A DNA stretch of 64,000 nt from Solibaculum mannosilyticum (GCF_015140235.1 NZ_AP023321.1:1664501-1728500), one strand, 5' to 3'; shown: positions 54,199-63,107, counted from the stretch's first letter. The notes: generated by a model from the sequence alone, not told the origin. Made by a program: numbers and translations.

Positions 54199-55184
54199 GG
54201 ACGCACCCCGTAAATATCAGCTAAAGTCAGAATTTTTTGAGCCCATTTCTCATGGGTCTTGAATTCGTTCATGCGGCTGCCTCCCGCACTTTTGGATACC
54301 AACACTTGTTCATCGTCCTGCATACCCAAAATACCCATGGCATCCTCATAATCCTCCTGGGATACCCGAAGCATCTCATTGACCACGGGAATCTGATTGG
54401 GATGGATAACGGTCTTTCCTACAAATCCATTGAGCATATCCAATCGGATTTCCCGTCTAAGCCCTTCTTTCCAGCTCTCATCCGGGCCGGTGAAGTACTC
54501 CCATACCGGGCCGGACACCACATACTCCCTTCCAAAGCAGGCGATGATATCGCCCAACACATTGCTGATACAGCTGATCTGATAAATGTTCTCCCCCCAC
54601 CGGCGGCGCACACCAAACTCTTTACAAAAATCATTGCCTCCTACCCGGACATTTAAAATAGAAGGTTTTACGGCGTCCAACCGCTCTTTGAGTTCACACA
54701 GATGGGAACGTCTTGTCTTTAAATCGATCAGGTCCTGGCTTTCCAAGATGGGCATCAAGTAAACCCTATGCTCCGTCTTTTCCTGAATATCGGCCAATGC
54801 GTCCAGATAAGACGCAGCGCAGCCACAGGAGAATTTAGGAGCGATAAATCCTGTGAGTATCTGACGTCCTTGCGCCAGCCTCTCAAAAATCCGCTTCATC
54901 TGCTCTGCACTGCGCACTCGGATAAAAATATTCGGCAGATAAAAAACCTTTTCCGCGGCGGCTCTCCACACCCTTTTTAAACTGTCGATTACCAGCTGTT
55001 CCGCCTCGTCTACCGCCTGGTCGCTGATGGCATCCTCCAGGCAGAGGGCCAGGGAATACGGGCCTTGTATCTCTTCTGCAATCAAACGATCTATCACCGT
55101 CTTATGGTTGGCTGGAGCATACAGCAGTGCCCCCACTTCATAAGGCGAAAGCTCCCTAGAGCCCTCCGATTTTTGATCCATCAT
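54195..55184 (-). CDS. HpcH/HpaI aldolase/citrate lyase-family C-C bond lyase of the Ter operon
   Basis: A 329-residue TIM-barrel lyase: LLYAPANHKTVIDRLI opening, LALCLEDAIS with acidic metal ligands, FIRVRSAEQ, YLMPILESQDLIDL with the Glu ligand, and FVGKTVIHPNQIPVVNEM. It belongs to the citrate-lyase beta-like branch that recurs in Ter biosynthetic operons. AAAGG precedes two adjacent ATGs (55184 and 55181). It is the first gene of the ten-gene leftward operon. Confidence 0.88.
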   Translation of the reverse strand: MMDQKSEGSRELSPYEVGALLYAPANHKTVIDRLIAEEIQGPYSLALCLEDAISDQAVDEAEQLVIDSLKRVWRAAAEKVFYLPNIFIRVRSAEQMKRIFERLAQGRQILTGFIAPKFSCGCAASYLDALADIQEKTEHRVYLMPILESQDLIDLKTRRSHLCELKERLDAVKPSILNVRVGGNDFCKEFGVRRRWGENIYQISCISNVLGDIIACFGREYVVSGPVWEYFTGPDESWKEGLRREIRLDMLNGFVGKTVIHPNQIPVVNEMLRVSQEDYEDAMGILGMQDDEQVLVSKSAGGSRMNEFKTHEKWAQKILTLADIYGVRP

Positions 55185-55292
55185 CCTTTGAACTTCCTTT
55201 CAGAGAATCGTCAATCGATCCTCCCCATTGTTTGATTTTAAAATCTGTAGATGGTGCTTATCCTACTGTCATCTTTTTTGTATTCCTCGTTT

Positions 55293-55321
55293 ATTATACA
55301 AAGCTTCACAATATTTTTCAA
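55293..55321 (-). promoter_or_regulatory. Promoter of the Ter operon
   Basis: TTGAAA and perfect TATAAT with a 17-base spacer, giving a leader of about 100 bases before the aldolase gene. Confidence 0.75.
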
Positions 55322-55409
55322 TTCTCTTTCCATCAACCCGGCTTTTTGTTACAATATATAGATAGAAAATAGCCCTACTGGTTTTTATAGTAAAAAGGAT
55401 GGGATCCTC

Positions 55410-56900
55410 GTGATAAATTCCCTTCAAATTTCTCTCAACCCCATGCGCATCACTCTGCTCTCGGTCTTCGGAGGCGTACGGGGACGATATGCCGGAGGCC
55501 GCAAGGACGTCTATTTCATCCGGTGGACAGGATGTCCCAGCAGTACAGATCCTTTGCCCGCACTTCTAAAGGATGCCGGCAATATGGCCCTCCGGGCCTG
55601 CGCCGCTGGATCGGGATATTCTTGCGCCAAACAGCTGGATAAATTCATCTCTCCAACGTCGCTTCCTTTGTACCAATCCTGCTATGAAAAGCTGGCGGAA
55701 GGCAAGTCTCCTTCCGGCCGTCCTTTTTCCTTTGGAGAACCTCTTCTGAACAACGCTTATGACCTAGCTTTTGGAGAGCTTCTTCGCCTCTATCAGAAGT
55801 GTTTTCCAAAGGCCTCCTCTACCATGGTAAAAAACTTTGGGATCAAATTGCTCCATTGGTCAGCTCATGTTCTCCCCCGCCTTTTCCCCAATGGCAGTCT
55901 GGCAGGCGGCACCCCTAAATTCCTATGGCTGGGAGCGCCTCATGAGGCGGAATATCTCTTTTTGATTTTACTCACCCGGCTCGGCTGTGATGTGGCGATC
56001 TTTCATCCGGCCGGAGAGCTTTCGCTCCCCGAAGAACTTTTGGCTATGTCGGCTTGTGTGTCCGGGGACGCTCATCCACAGGTGTCATTCCCCGATACCT
56101 GCTGCACTCCCTTTGCTGGACAAGAACAGGATATTTCCCCTGTCACCTCACCTGTTAAACAACCTCCGGTTCAAAAAAAGCCTCCTGTACATTCCAGCCG
56201 GCCTCCAGTAGCCGCCTCCAATCCGTCCCCTCCCCCTCAGGCTGTATCGCGGCCTTCTGTTGTTCGTTCATCCCCTTCCCGGCAACAGCCTATTGCCCGG
56301 CCGTCTCCATCTCAAGCCACACCTCTCAGCTATGAACAGCTGGCAAAGCTGGCTCCTTCTGTGGTGATGATCGAAGTCATGGATGAATACGGTCAATGCA
56401 AAAAAACGGGGTCCGGCGTCTTGATCGGAGATGGGAATCTTATCCTAACCAACTTTCATGTGGTCCAGGGGGGACGGTCCTACAGCATCCAAATGGAGAA
56501 CGATGAACATTCTTATAGCACGGATGAGCTGTTAAAGTACCATTCCCTGCACGATTTAGCCCTGTTGCGCCTGCTCTGTCCCGGACGCCCCATCCCCATT
56601 TACAACGGTCCCCCTTTGGCCAGAGGTCAAAATGTGGTGGCCATCGGCAGTCCCTTGGGACTATTCAACTCGGTTTCCGACGGTATTATCGCCGGATTCC
56701 GCCAGTTTGAAGAGGTATCCATGATCCAATTTACGGCCCCTACATCGCCAGGTAGCTCCGGCGGCGCGCTTCTCAACCAGTACGGTGCGCTCATCGGCAT
56801 CATCACAGCCGGATTCCGCGAGGGACAAAATCTCAATCTAGCGGTGGATTATCAAACCATCCACCAATTCGCCCGCGGATTTCTGCCGCAGGGCGTCTAA
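55410..56900 (+). CDS. Trypsin-like protease fused to a YceG-like N-terminal domain
   Basis: A 496-residue protein. Residues about 1-215 resemble the YceG-like protein of the divergent Ter operon: DVYFIRWTGC, then MVKNFGIKLLHWS ... PKFLWLGAPHEAEYLF ... GCDVAIFHPAGE. A Pro/Ser/Gln-rich linker follows (about 245-310), then an HtrA-type trypsin domain (about 312-490) with His in LTNFHVV, Asp in LHDLALL and Ser in SPGSSGGALL. There is no signal peptide and no PDZ domain, so it should act in the cytoplasm. GTG 55410 follows AAGGATGGGA. It diverges from the Ter operon with 225 bases between them. Confidence 0.85.
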   Translation: MINSLQISLNPMRITLLSVFGGVRGRYAGGRKDVYFIRWTGCPSSTDPLPALLKDAGNMALRACAAGSGYSCAKQLDKFISPTSLPLYQSCYEKLAEGKSPSGRPFSFGEPLLNNAYDLAFGELLRLYQKCFPKASSTMVKNFGIKLLHWSAHVLPRLFPNGSLAGGTPKFLWLGAPHEAEYLFLILLTRLGCDVAIFHPAGELSLPEELLAMSACVSGDAHPQVSFPDTCCTPFAGQEQDISPVTSPVKQPPVQKKPPVHSSRPPVAASNPSPPPQAVSRPSVVRSSPSRQQPIARPSPSQATPLSYEQLAKLAPSVVMIEVMDEYGQCKKTGSGVLIGDGNLILTNFHVVQGGRSYSIQMENDEHSYSTDELLKYHSLHDLALLRLLCPGRPIPIYNGPPLARGQNVVAIGSPLGLFNSVSDGIIAGFRQFEEVSMIQFTAPTSPGSSGGALLNQYGALIGIITAGFREGQNLNLAVDYQTIHQFARGFLPQGV

Positions 56901-56964
56901 AGAAAGATGGTACAGCATCGGCCATCCGGAAGGATGAACATAGTATGAAATTTTCAGACGCTTT

Positions 56965-57003
56965 AACACCCTCTCCTATTTATGAGTGGAGAGGGTGTTT
57001 TTG
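56965..57003. terminator. Bidirectional terminator
   Basis: Stem AACACCCTCTCC/GGAGAGGGTGTT with T run between the convergent protease and DUF975-like genes. Confidence 0.85.
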
Positions 57004-57028
57004 ATGTCGATGTATTCCAAAACAAGGG

Positions 57029-57886
57029 CTATGCATTTTTCTCTTGCAAAACAAATTCTTGCGTTGCGGAAAGAGGAACCGGATGTTTTGCATCCGCAGG
57101 CTGCCGCACCAATACCGCCCAACGTGCACACGTCATTTCGACGCGGGGACCAGTATAGAGCCCCGGTACAACTAGGAGTTTTAAAATCTCCCAGCCGATC
57201 AGCGACAAATAAAGCCGTATCACTTGAAATTTCCGTCCCTTCATCAACTGAATGGACAAGCGAATGGCTCCGGACGGATATAGCTTCGAACAACTGGCCA
57301 GTAAATAAGGCGTCATCCAGTACCGCAGGGATAAAAAGAACAACCCCAATCCTCCGATGAGCAAAAGGGCTATGCTTCCTCCCCACAGCGCTCCCCTTAC
57401 CATGCCCGACATGCCGCCATAAGACGTAGCCCACATGGCCGCCGTCATAGTCCCTAGTCCCGGCAACAGGAGAAGTCCCGCCCATCCCACTACGCGTATT
57501 GTGATCCCCCAGTGGGTCCGGATGATCCTACCGTAGGACAACTGAAACAATCGTACTTTTGACTGCGGATGGGCTGTTTCACATAACTGTGTCTGCCAAA
57601 AGCACGCTTTTTTCTCGTATTTGAGTGGGATCAGCAGAAAAAAGCGGAGCAATGCCGCGCCTCCTGTCAATGCAACAGATAGGATTCCAGGTGTCAGCAA
57701 TGCCTGGATACCTTCCATACCTTGATCTAAATTTGCTGCCGGCTGATCCAGCGCCAGCCTTACTATTACTTCACATCCCAGCAGCATCAGGTACATGCTC
57801 CCCGCCATGACGCATGCCAAAATTCCTTTTATCCAGTGTCCATGCATCACTTGCTTGGAGGTCTTCTTTAATGTCTTAGGATCCAT
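57029..57886 (-). CDS. DUF975-like integral membrane protein
   Basis: A 285-residue protein with five or six hydrophobic segments and an N-terminal basic helix. The C-terminal RLSIQLMKGRKFQVIRLYLS and LIGWEIL block resembles the DUF975 signature (MKG...LSFIGW). CAGGAGGCGG precedes the ATG. Single-gene unit; function unknown. Confidence 0.7.
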   Translation of the reverse strand: MDPKTLKKTSKQVMHGHWIKGILACVMAGSMYLMLLGCEVIVRLALDQPAANLDQGMEGIQALLTPGILSVALTGGAALLRFFLLIPLKYEKKACFWQTQLCETAHPQSKVRLFQLSYGRIIRTHWGITIRVVGWAGLLLLPGLGTMTAAMWATSYGGMSGMVRGALWGGSIALLLIGGLGLFFLSLRYWMTPYLLASCSKLYPSGAIRLSIQLMKGRKFQVIRLYLSLIGWEILKLLVVPGLYTGPRVEMTCARWAVLVRQPADAKHPVPLSATQEFVLQEKNA

Positions 57887-58056
57887 TCTTCCGCCTCCTG
57901 CCTTTGTTTCATTCTTCCTTTAGTATGGATCTTCTTCCCTGTTTCTAAACTGCACTAATCCATTTATTCCCTGCACAAATGGTAAAGTATGTTTTCTTAT
58001 CCAAAAAACGCGGAAAATCGAATAGGATGTTGAGCAAGTTAAGGATACAATATTTC

Positions 58057-58085
58057 TTGAAGAAGATGACATGAAATGCTATAAT
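58057..58085 (+). promoter_or_regulatory. Promoter of glnA
   Basis: TTGAAG and perfect TATAAT with a 17-base spacer, about 50 bases before the gene. Confidence 0.75.
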
Positions 58086-58138
58086 TGAACCATTCGATTT
58101 GAATTATCTATGGGTGAAAAAAATAAGGAGGGCCTTTT

Positions 58139-59473
58139 ATGGGAAAGTATACACAGGAAGATATTATCCGCATCTGCGAAGAGGAAAACATTCGGTTTAT
58201 CCGCCTGCAGTTTGCCGACATCAGTGGCGCTTTGAAAAATGTGGCCATCACAAGAAGTCAGCTTAAAAAAGCTCTGAATAACCAGTGCATGTTCGACGGC
58301 TCGTCCATTGAGGGATTTGTCCGCATCGAGGAATCGGATATGTATCTTGTACCGGACCTGGATTCCTTTAACATCTTCCCGTGGATCGACAAGCCCAGCC
58401 GTACCGCACGTCTGATTTGTAACGTCTACAGCCCCGACGGCACCCCCTTCAGCGGCGATCCCCGCAATGCTTTGCGCCGGGTCATTAAAGAGGCCGAGGA
58501 TATGGGATTCCATTTCGATGTGGGCCCTGAGTGTGAGTTCTTCCTCTTCCGCTGCGATGAGGACGGCAATCCCACCACCCAGACCAATGACCAGGGAAGT
58601 TATTTTGAATTGGGCCCCATCGACCGAGGTGAGGAAGCCCGTCGCGACATCTGCTTGACTTTGGAGGATATGGGCTTTGAGATTGAAGCCTCCCACCACG
58701 AGGTGGCCCGCGGTCAGCATGAAATCAACTTCCGTTACGACGATGCCCTCCGCGCCGCCGACGACATCATGACCTTTAAATTGGTGGTAAAATCCATCGC
58801 CAATCAGCATGGCCTCCACGCCACCTTTATGCCCAAGCCCATCTTTAATGAAGCCGGTTCGGGTATGCATATTAACATGTCCCTTTCGGACAAAAACGGC
58901 AACAATGTCTTCGCCGATCCCAGCGACGAAAACGGCCTGAGCGACATCGCCTACTCCTTTATCGCCGGCCTGATGGAGCACATCAAAGGGATGACCGCCG
59001 TTACCAACCCTCTGGTCAACTCCTATAAACGTCTTGTCCCCGGCTATGAAGCCCCTGTTTATGTGGCCTGGTCGGCTCACAACCGCAGTCCTCTGATCCG
59101 TGTACCCGCCGCCCGCGGCAATGGTACCCGCATTGAACTGCGCAATCCTGATCCCGCCGCCAACCCCTATTTGGTGATGACCTTGTGTCTGGCCGCCGGT
59201 TTGGACGGCATCAAACGAGGCCTCAAACCGTGTCCTCCTGTGGACGCCAACATCTTTAAGCTCACTGAGGAGGAACGGGAAGAACAGGGTGTCTTTAGTC
59301 TTCCTGATTCTTTGAAGTCAGCCATTCACTGTATGAAAAAGGATGAGCTGGTGCGCAAAACCTTGGGAGATCACATCTATCGCAAATACATCGCCCATAA
59401 GACAAGCGAATGGTACCAGTATTCCATCCGCATTTCCCAGTGGGAGATCGACCGCTATCTCATGCGCTATTAA
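58139..59473 (+). CDS. glnA: Glutamine synthetase, type I
   Basis: GlnA joins ammonia to glutamate using ATP. The 444-residue length and absence of the long insertion point to the GSI-alpha subgroup of Firmicutes. Motifs: FDGSSIEGF near residue 53, [10 protein letters not shown] with metal-binding Glu, [17 protein letters not shown], and the NRSPLIRVP region. AAGGAGGG precedes the ATG. It is a single-gene unit between a clear promoter and terminator; no glnR-like regulator is adjacent. Confidence 0.98.
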   Translation: MGKYTQEDIIRICEEENIRFIRLQFADISGALKNVAITRSQLKKALNNQCMFDGSSIEGFVRIEESDMYLVPDLDSFNIFPWIDKPSRTARLICNVYSPDGTPFSGDPRNALRRVIKEAEDMGFHFDVGPECEFFLFRCDEDGNPTTQTNDQGSYFELGPIDRGEEARRDICLTLEDMGFEIEASHHEVARGQHEINFRYDDALRAADDIMTFKLVVKSIANQHGLHATFMPKPIFNEAGSGMHINMSLSDKNGNNVFADPSDENGLSDIAYSFIAGLMEHIKGMTAVTNPLVNSYKRLVPGYEAPVYVAWSAHNRSPLIRVPAARGNGTRIELRNPDPAANPYLVMTLCLAAGLDGIKRGLKPCPPVDANIFKLTEEEREEQGVFSLPDSLKSAIHCMKKDELVRKTLGDHIYRKYIAHKTSEWYQYSIRISQWEIDRYLMRY

Positions 59474-59489
59474 GTTGCATGAAACAGTA

Positions 59490-59527
59490 AAAAGAGGTAT
59501 TGAGTGACATACTCAATACCTCTTTTC
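59490..59527 (+). terminator. Terminator of glnA
   Basis: Stem AAAGAGGTATTGAGT/ACTCAATACCTCTTT. Confidence 0.9.
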
Positions 59528-59656
59528 TATTCGGGCCATAAGAATCTCGAGATTAAAAAGATATCATTTCAAAGACGCAACAATTAGCCCATTTGTTCTG
59601 TTTCTATATGAGAATAGCAACTATTTTTGCCAAATATTATATATAAAAAATTAAAT

Positions 59657-59685
59657 TTGCATAATTTATTGTTTTATTGTATAAT
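59657..59685 (+). promoter_or_regulatory. Promoter of the Ltp-repeat gene
   Basis: TTGCAT and perfect TATAAT with a 17-base spacer, 40 bases before the gene. Confidence 0.75.
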
Positions 59686-59725
59686 CAATATGGCTTTGTG
59701 ATCAAAAAAACAGGAGGAGAAAAAC

Positions 59726-60514
59726 ATGGAAAACGAAACCAAGAGAGTTGTATGTGAACATTGCGGTCAGGAAGTCGATGCTAATGCTAAAGTATGTCCG
59801 CACTGCGGAGGAAGAAACAAACCACCCATTTATAAAAAATGGTGGTTCTGGGTCATTATTGCAGTGATTGTAATTGCCATTGCCGGCGGTTCTATAAATT
59901 CCAAGAATAATGATCCATCGGATTCGACGTCATCTTCTCAAGGACATGTATCCTCTCAGGCGGAGACTGCCAGCAGTACAGTGGCCAGCAGTGAGCCCAC
60001 CTCTCTTCCTGAGGAGTCGGCTCCTGAAGAATCAGTCGCTGAAGAACCAGAGGACGACGTTCCAACTGAATATAAAACAGCGCTGAAGAAAGCCGAGCAG
60101 TATTCTAAAATCATGCATATGTCCAAGGCAGGGCTGTACAATCAGCTCACCTCCGAATATGGTGAGAAATATTCCGCAGAAGCAGCACAATATGCCGTCG
60201 ACAACATCGATGCGGATTGGAATGCCAATGCTCTGGCCAAAGCGGAAGACTATGCTGAAACGATGCACATGTCTAAGGCCGGGATTTATGATCAGTTGAT
60301 CTCTGAATACGGTGAGAAGTTCACCGAAGAAGAAGCCCAATACGCAATCGACAATATCGAAGCGGATTGGAATGCCAATGCTTTAGAAAAGGCCAAAACC
60401 TATCAGGAAACAATGGGAATGTCTCCCGCAGCCATCAAAGACCAGCTGACCTCTGAGTACGGTGAAAAGTTTACTGAGGAAGAGGCTCAGTACGCAATTG
60501 ATAACCTTGGTTGA
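59726..60514 (+). CDS. Zinc-ribbon membrane protein with three Ltp-like repeats
   Basis: A 262-residue protein: N-terminal zinc ribbon (CEHCGQ ... CPHCGG), one membrane helix (about 38-58), an acidic Ser/Glu/Pro linker (to about 110), and three tandem repeats of about 48 residues (about 112-262), each with MHMSKAGLYNQLTSEYGEK and AQYAIDN-type ends. The repeat resembles the Ltp host-cell surface-exposed domain, known from a prophage superinfection-exclusion lipoprotein that blocks phage DNA entry. Here it is anchored by a helix instead of lipid. AGGAGG precedes the ATG. Function is inferred from the family only. Confidence 0.88.
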   Translation: MENETKRVVCEHCGQEVDANAKVCPHCGGRNKPPIYKKWWFWVIIAVIVIAIAGGSINSKNNDPSDSTSSSQGHVSSQAETASSTVASSEPTSLPEESAPEESVAEEPEDDVPTEYKTALKKAEQYSKIMHMSKAGLYNQLTSEYGEKYSAEAAQYAVDNIDADWNANALAKAEDYAETMHMSKAGIYDQLISEYGEKFTEEEAQYAIDNIEADWNANALEKAKTYQETMGMSPAAIKDQLTSEYGEKFTEEEAQYAIDNLG

Positions 60515-60544
60515 TAAAAAAACTATATTGTCTTGCCGATAGAA

Positions 60545-60583
60545 AAACCGCCCTGATTGAGTCAATCAGGGCGGTTTTCTTTT
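60545..60583. terminator. Bidirectional terminator
   Basis: Stem AACCGCCCTGATTGA/TCAATCAGGGCGGTT between convergent genes. Confidence 0.9.
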
Positions 60584-60619
60584 GAATCGGGTTGGCGGGC
60601 TGTTTTGCAGATGCACCTC

Positions 60620-60964
60620 TCAGCGGACAGGGAGGTAATCGATGACCGACTGTTGATCCGTAGCCTCCAGCTTGAAGATCACCGGACGCAATCCATCGTT
60701 ACAGCTGCAAACGGCCACTCCTGGCTTACGGATCCAATCCCCGTAGTAAAACAATCCATCCCCGGCTCCGTGGGCCAGAGCGAACACATACTGATAGATA
60801 GCCTTCCACGCTTCATCGCACATCCCTTCCGGTTTTGCGTAATCAGCATAAAAGACTTGTCCCTTTTTCATCATCGGGCAGGCGGTTAATCCTTCCGCAC
60901 CGTACTCCTTGGCCAATTCTTGATCCAAAGTCGTTTTCAGCACTGTGATTTTTACCTTGTTCAT
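60620..60964 (-). CDS. TIGR04076 family protein
   Basis: A 114-residue protein matching my memory of the TIGR04076 family: KITVLKTTLDQELAKEYG start, CPMMKKGQVF, MCDEAWKAIYQYVFALAHG and a CNDGLRPVIFKLEA end. Function is not known for the family. AGGAGG before ATG 60964 decides the start over 61084. Single-gene unit. Confidence 0.88.
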   Translation of the reverse strand: MNKVKITVLKTTLDQELAKEYGAEGLTACPMMKKGQVFYADYAKPEGMCDEAWKAIYQYVFALAHGAGDGLFYYGDWIRKPGVAVCSCNDGLRPVIFKLEATDQQSVIDYLPVR

Positions 60965-61110
60965 AAAGAAGCCTCCTGTTTTTGATGGATCACAGATCCT
61001 TTTTATCCTGCTTGTTTCGACAAGAACCCTGTTTTCTTTCCCAGAATATACTGGGAAGGATTGGGACTCATTTGTACTTTTCATTGCTGCGATAGAAAGG
61101 TGAATTCACC

Positions 61111-62115
61111 ATGCAAAAATGTATACCACTGGAAAAGGCGGCTAAACAAGTCTGCCTTGAAAATTGTAAACCACCGCTTATTTTCCAGCTTCCTCCGGAA
61201 AGCGGACGCGCTATCTTGAACGCCGTACAGGATACACCCGTCCATAAGTACCCCGCAGCCATCACCCATACGATGGTCGATACCGGCCGATGGGGGCAGA
61301 TCCGCGTTTACGTCATTACCCCGGAAGAGGTCCGAAATCCCGCCGACGTTATTTTCTACATCCACGGCGCCGGATGGGTATTCGGCAATCTCCACACCCA
61401 CGATAAACTGGTCCGGGAACTGGCTGCACGCACCCATTCCATTGTGGTCTTTCCAGAATACAGCCTCTCCCCCAAGGCCAAATATCCGACCGCCATCGAA
61501 CAATGTTATTCCGCCCTCTGCCAGCTCCCTTACATCGCTGAACAATGCTGTTTTAAAATCAATCCGTCTACACTGACCATAGCTGGAGACAGCGTCGGCG
61601 GCAATATGGCAACTGTTATGACCATCCTCTCCAAACGGCGCTGCGGCCCCAACATCCACAAGCAGCTTTTGTATTATCCCGTCACCAACGCCTGCTTCGA
61701 TACCCCGTCTTACCGGCAATTCGCCTGCGGTTATTACCTCTATCGGGCCGGGATGAAGTGGTTCTGGGATCAGTATACCACATGTGATGCCGATCGCCAA
61801 GAGATCACCGCCTCCCCTCTCTGCGCCTCTGTCCAGCAGCTCAAGGGACTTCCCTCCGCCATGATTTTAAATGGCGAAGCCGACGTCCTCCGCGATGAAG
61901 GCCAGGCTTACGCGAGAAAACTCCGTATGGCGGGTGTGGATGTGACTGCCCTCCGATTCCAGGCCATCATCCACGACTTTGTCATGCTCAATGCTCTGGA
62001 TCAGACCGACGCTTGTCGTTCGGCCATGGATGCCTCCACCAGCTGGATCAATCGTAAAAACTGTGAACAGCATCTTTTGGATGCCGCATCTGTTTCACAA
62101 GATTCCTGCAACTGA
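61111..62115 (+). CDS. Alpha/beta hydrolase of the hormone-sensitive lipase family
   Basis: A 334-residue esterase. The oxyanion-hole motif reads HGAGW (usually HGGGW), the nucleophile lies in GDSVGGN, the acid in GEADVLRDEG and the base His in IHDFVML. These enzymes hydrolyse short acyl esters. No signal peptide, so cytoplasmic. GAAAGG precedes the ATG. No functional partner is evident nearby. Confidence 0.92.
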   Translation: MQKCIPLEKAAKQVCLENCKPPLIFQLPPESGRAILNAVQDTPVHKYPAAITHTMVDTGRWGQIRVYVITPEEVRNPADVIFYIHGAGWVFGNLHTHDKLVRELAARTHSIVVFPEYSLSPKAKYPTAIEQCYSALCQLPYIAEQCCFKINPSTLTIAGDSVGGNMATVMTILSKRRCGPNIHKQLLYYPVTNACFDTPSYRQFACGYYLYRAGMKWFWDQYTTCDADRQEITASPLCASVQQLKGLPSAMILNGEADVLRDEGQAYARKLRMAGVDVTALRFQAIIHDFVMLNALDQTDACRSAMDASTSWINRKNCEQHLLDAASVSQDSCN

Positions 62116-62127
62116 AATAGTACAAAA

Positions 62128-62166
62128 TAAAAGGTATGATTGCCATTGTGACAATCATACCTTTTT
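62128..62166. terminator. Bidirectional terminator
   Basis: Stem AAAAGGTATGATTG/CAATCATACCTTTT between convergent genes; its right arm overlaps the stop region of the minus-strand gene. Confidence 0.8.
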
Positions 62167-62457
62167 GCTTTCTTCTGAGGACTGTAATCTCTCTTTATTT
62201 GCTTCTAAATACTTGGGCCACTCTCTCATATGCGCTACCATGATAACAGTGCTGATCAATTCCAGAATAACAAAAATCACAATGCATATGATGATAATCG
62301 TCATCTTTTCATCGTTGACCCCTCCGATTAGCTGGATCAGTACCACAAAAACTGGTACCCATGCTTCCACATAGCAGATCAGCCATGCCAGATGTTGCCG
62401 AGGCCGTAGTTCTTTCCATACTCTATTGTATTCTTTTCGCAATTCCTTTTCGGTCAT
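62155..62457 (-). CDS. Small two-helix membrane protein
   Basis: A 100-residue protein with a basic N terminus (MTEKELRKEYNRVWKELR), two hydrophobic segments (about 22-44 and 52-74) and a charged C-terminal tail. AGGGG precedes ATG 62457. It diverges from an XRE regulator gene across a shared inverted-repeat operator, suggesting that the regulator controls it. No family recognised. Confidence 0.72.
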   Translation of the reverse strand: MTEKELRKEYNRVWKELRPRQHLAWLICYVEAWVPVFVVLIQLIGGVNDEKMTIIIICIVIFVILELISTVIMVAHMREWPKYLEANKERLQSSEESKKV

Positions 62458-62508
62458 TTTATCCCCTGTCTTTCCCGGCGATCTGTATATCCACCCTATT
62501 TTGCGGAA

Positions 62509-62551
62509 TAATACCAAAATGGGATATCCGGATTATACCATTTTGGTATTA
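62509..62551. promoter_or_regulatory. Inverted-repeat operator between divergent genes
   Basis: TAATACCAAAATGG (62509-62522) and its exact inverse CCATTTTGGTATTA (62538-62551), 15 bases apart, lie between the membrane-protein gene and the XRE gene, as expected for an autoregulated repressor. Confidence 0.7.
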
Positions 62552-62573
62552 TCTTGTCAAGAGGTGATAGGGC

Positions 62574-62783
62574 ATTTTTAGACTCAAACAATTGCGGGAG
62601 AAAAAACACATATCTCAGGTTCGACTGGCTATCGAACTGGATATGAATCAAAACAGCATCAGCCGGTATGAGACCGAGGCGCGGGAGGCCGATTATAAAA
62701 CGCTCATTGCTTTGGCCGATTATTTTAATGTCTCCATTGACTATCTCTTGGGCAGGACCGAAAATCCCAAAATGAATCATTGA
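62574..62783 (+). CDS. Small XRE-family regulator, ATT start
   Basis: A 69-residue protein that is only a helix-turn-helix domain: RLKQLREKKHISQVRLAIEL, QNSISRYETEAREAD, and the ADYFNVSIDYLLGRTEN end. The TTG at 62592 would remove the first half of helix 1. The ATT at 62574 gives MFRLKQLREKKHISQ, the usual clostridial opening, and has GAGGTGA seven bases upstream, so I prefer it although ATT is rare. It probably represses the divergent small membrane protein through the operator between them. Confidence 0.8.
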   Translation: MFRLKQLREKKHISQVRLAIELDMNQNSISRYETEAREADYKTLIALADYFNVSIDYLLGRTENPKMNH

Positions 62784-62870
62784 TCCTTTTCTATATTGAG
62801 GACGTTCAAAACCTTTTCCATGGATCATCCTGGCAACCGTCAAAGCCGCTTGAGGCTGCTAGACAAAAAA

Positions 62871-62917
62871 GAGAAAGAGCCGATAATCGCTACTATGCAT
62901 TATTGGCTCTTTTTGTT
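62871..62917 (+). terminator. Terminator of the small XRE gene
   Basis: AAAGAGCC...GGCTCTTT with inner GATAATCG/CATTATTGG pairing and T run. Confidence 0.8.
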
Positions 62918-62963
62918 ATGCATCCAGTCTTTTAATAACAGACACTTTTAAAGGATAAAAAAA

Positions 62964-63107
62964 TCGAGTACCCTTATGGGTACTCGAAGTAGGTTTACGC
63001 TATCAAAAAGATAACCTCTACAAACGCGGGAGGAAAAATTGCCAAAAGAAAAACCTGCAGTGCGCGACTTGCTCACCGCAGGTGTGGTGCGGATCCCCAT
63101 AAGGGGC
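62964..63107 (-). ncRNA. Putative structured RNA element, copy B
   Basis: Minus strand, in order: a CCCC/GGGG hairpin, an ACCTGC/GCAGGT hairpin, a TTTGGC...CCCGCGTTTGTA core, the hairpin AGGTTATC-TTTTT-GATAGCGTAAACCT, and a perfect terminator stem CGAGTACCC/GGGTACTCG followed by seven Ts. The core and small hairpin recur at 10204 and 10420. No open frame. Family not recognised. Confidence 0.5.

Noticed and set aside
53611-54213. Open frame of 200 codons on + opposite the phosphoribosyltransferase gene
   Set aside because: Antisense to a gene with a visible PRPP motif; no start site.
58079-59080. Open frame of 333 codons on - opposite glnA
   Set aside because: Antisense to glutamine synthetase and running over the glnA promoter.
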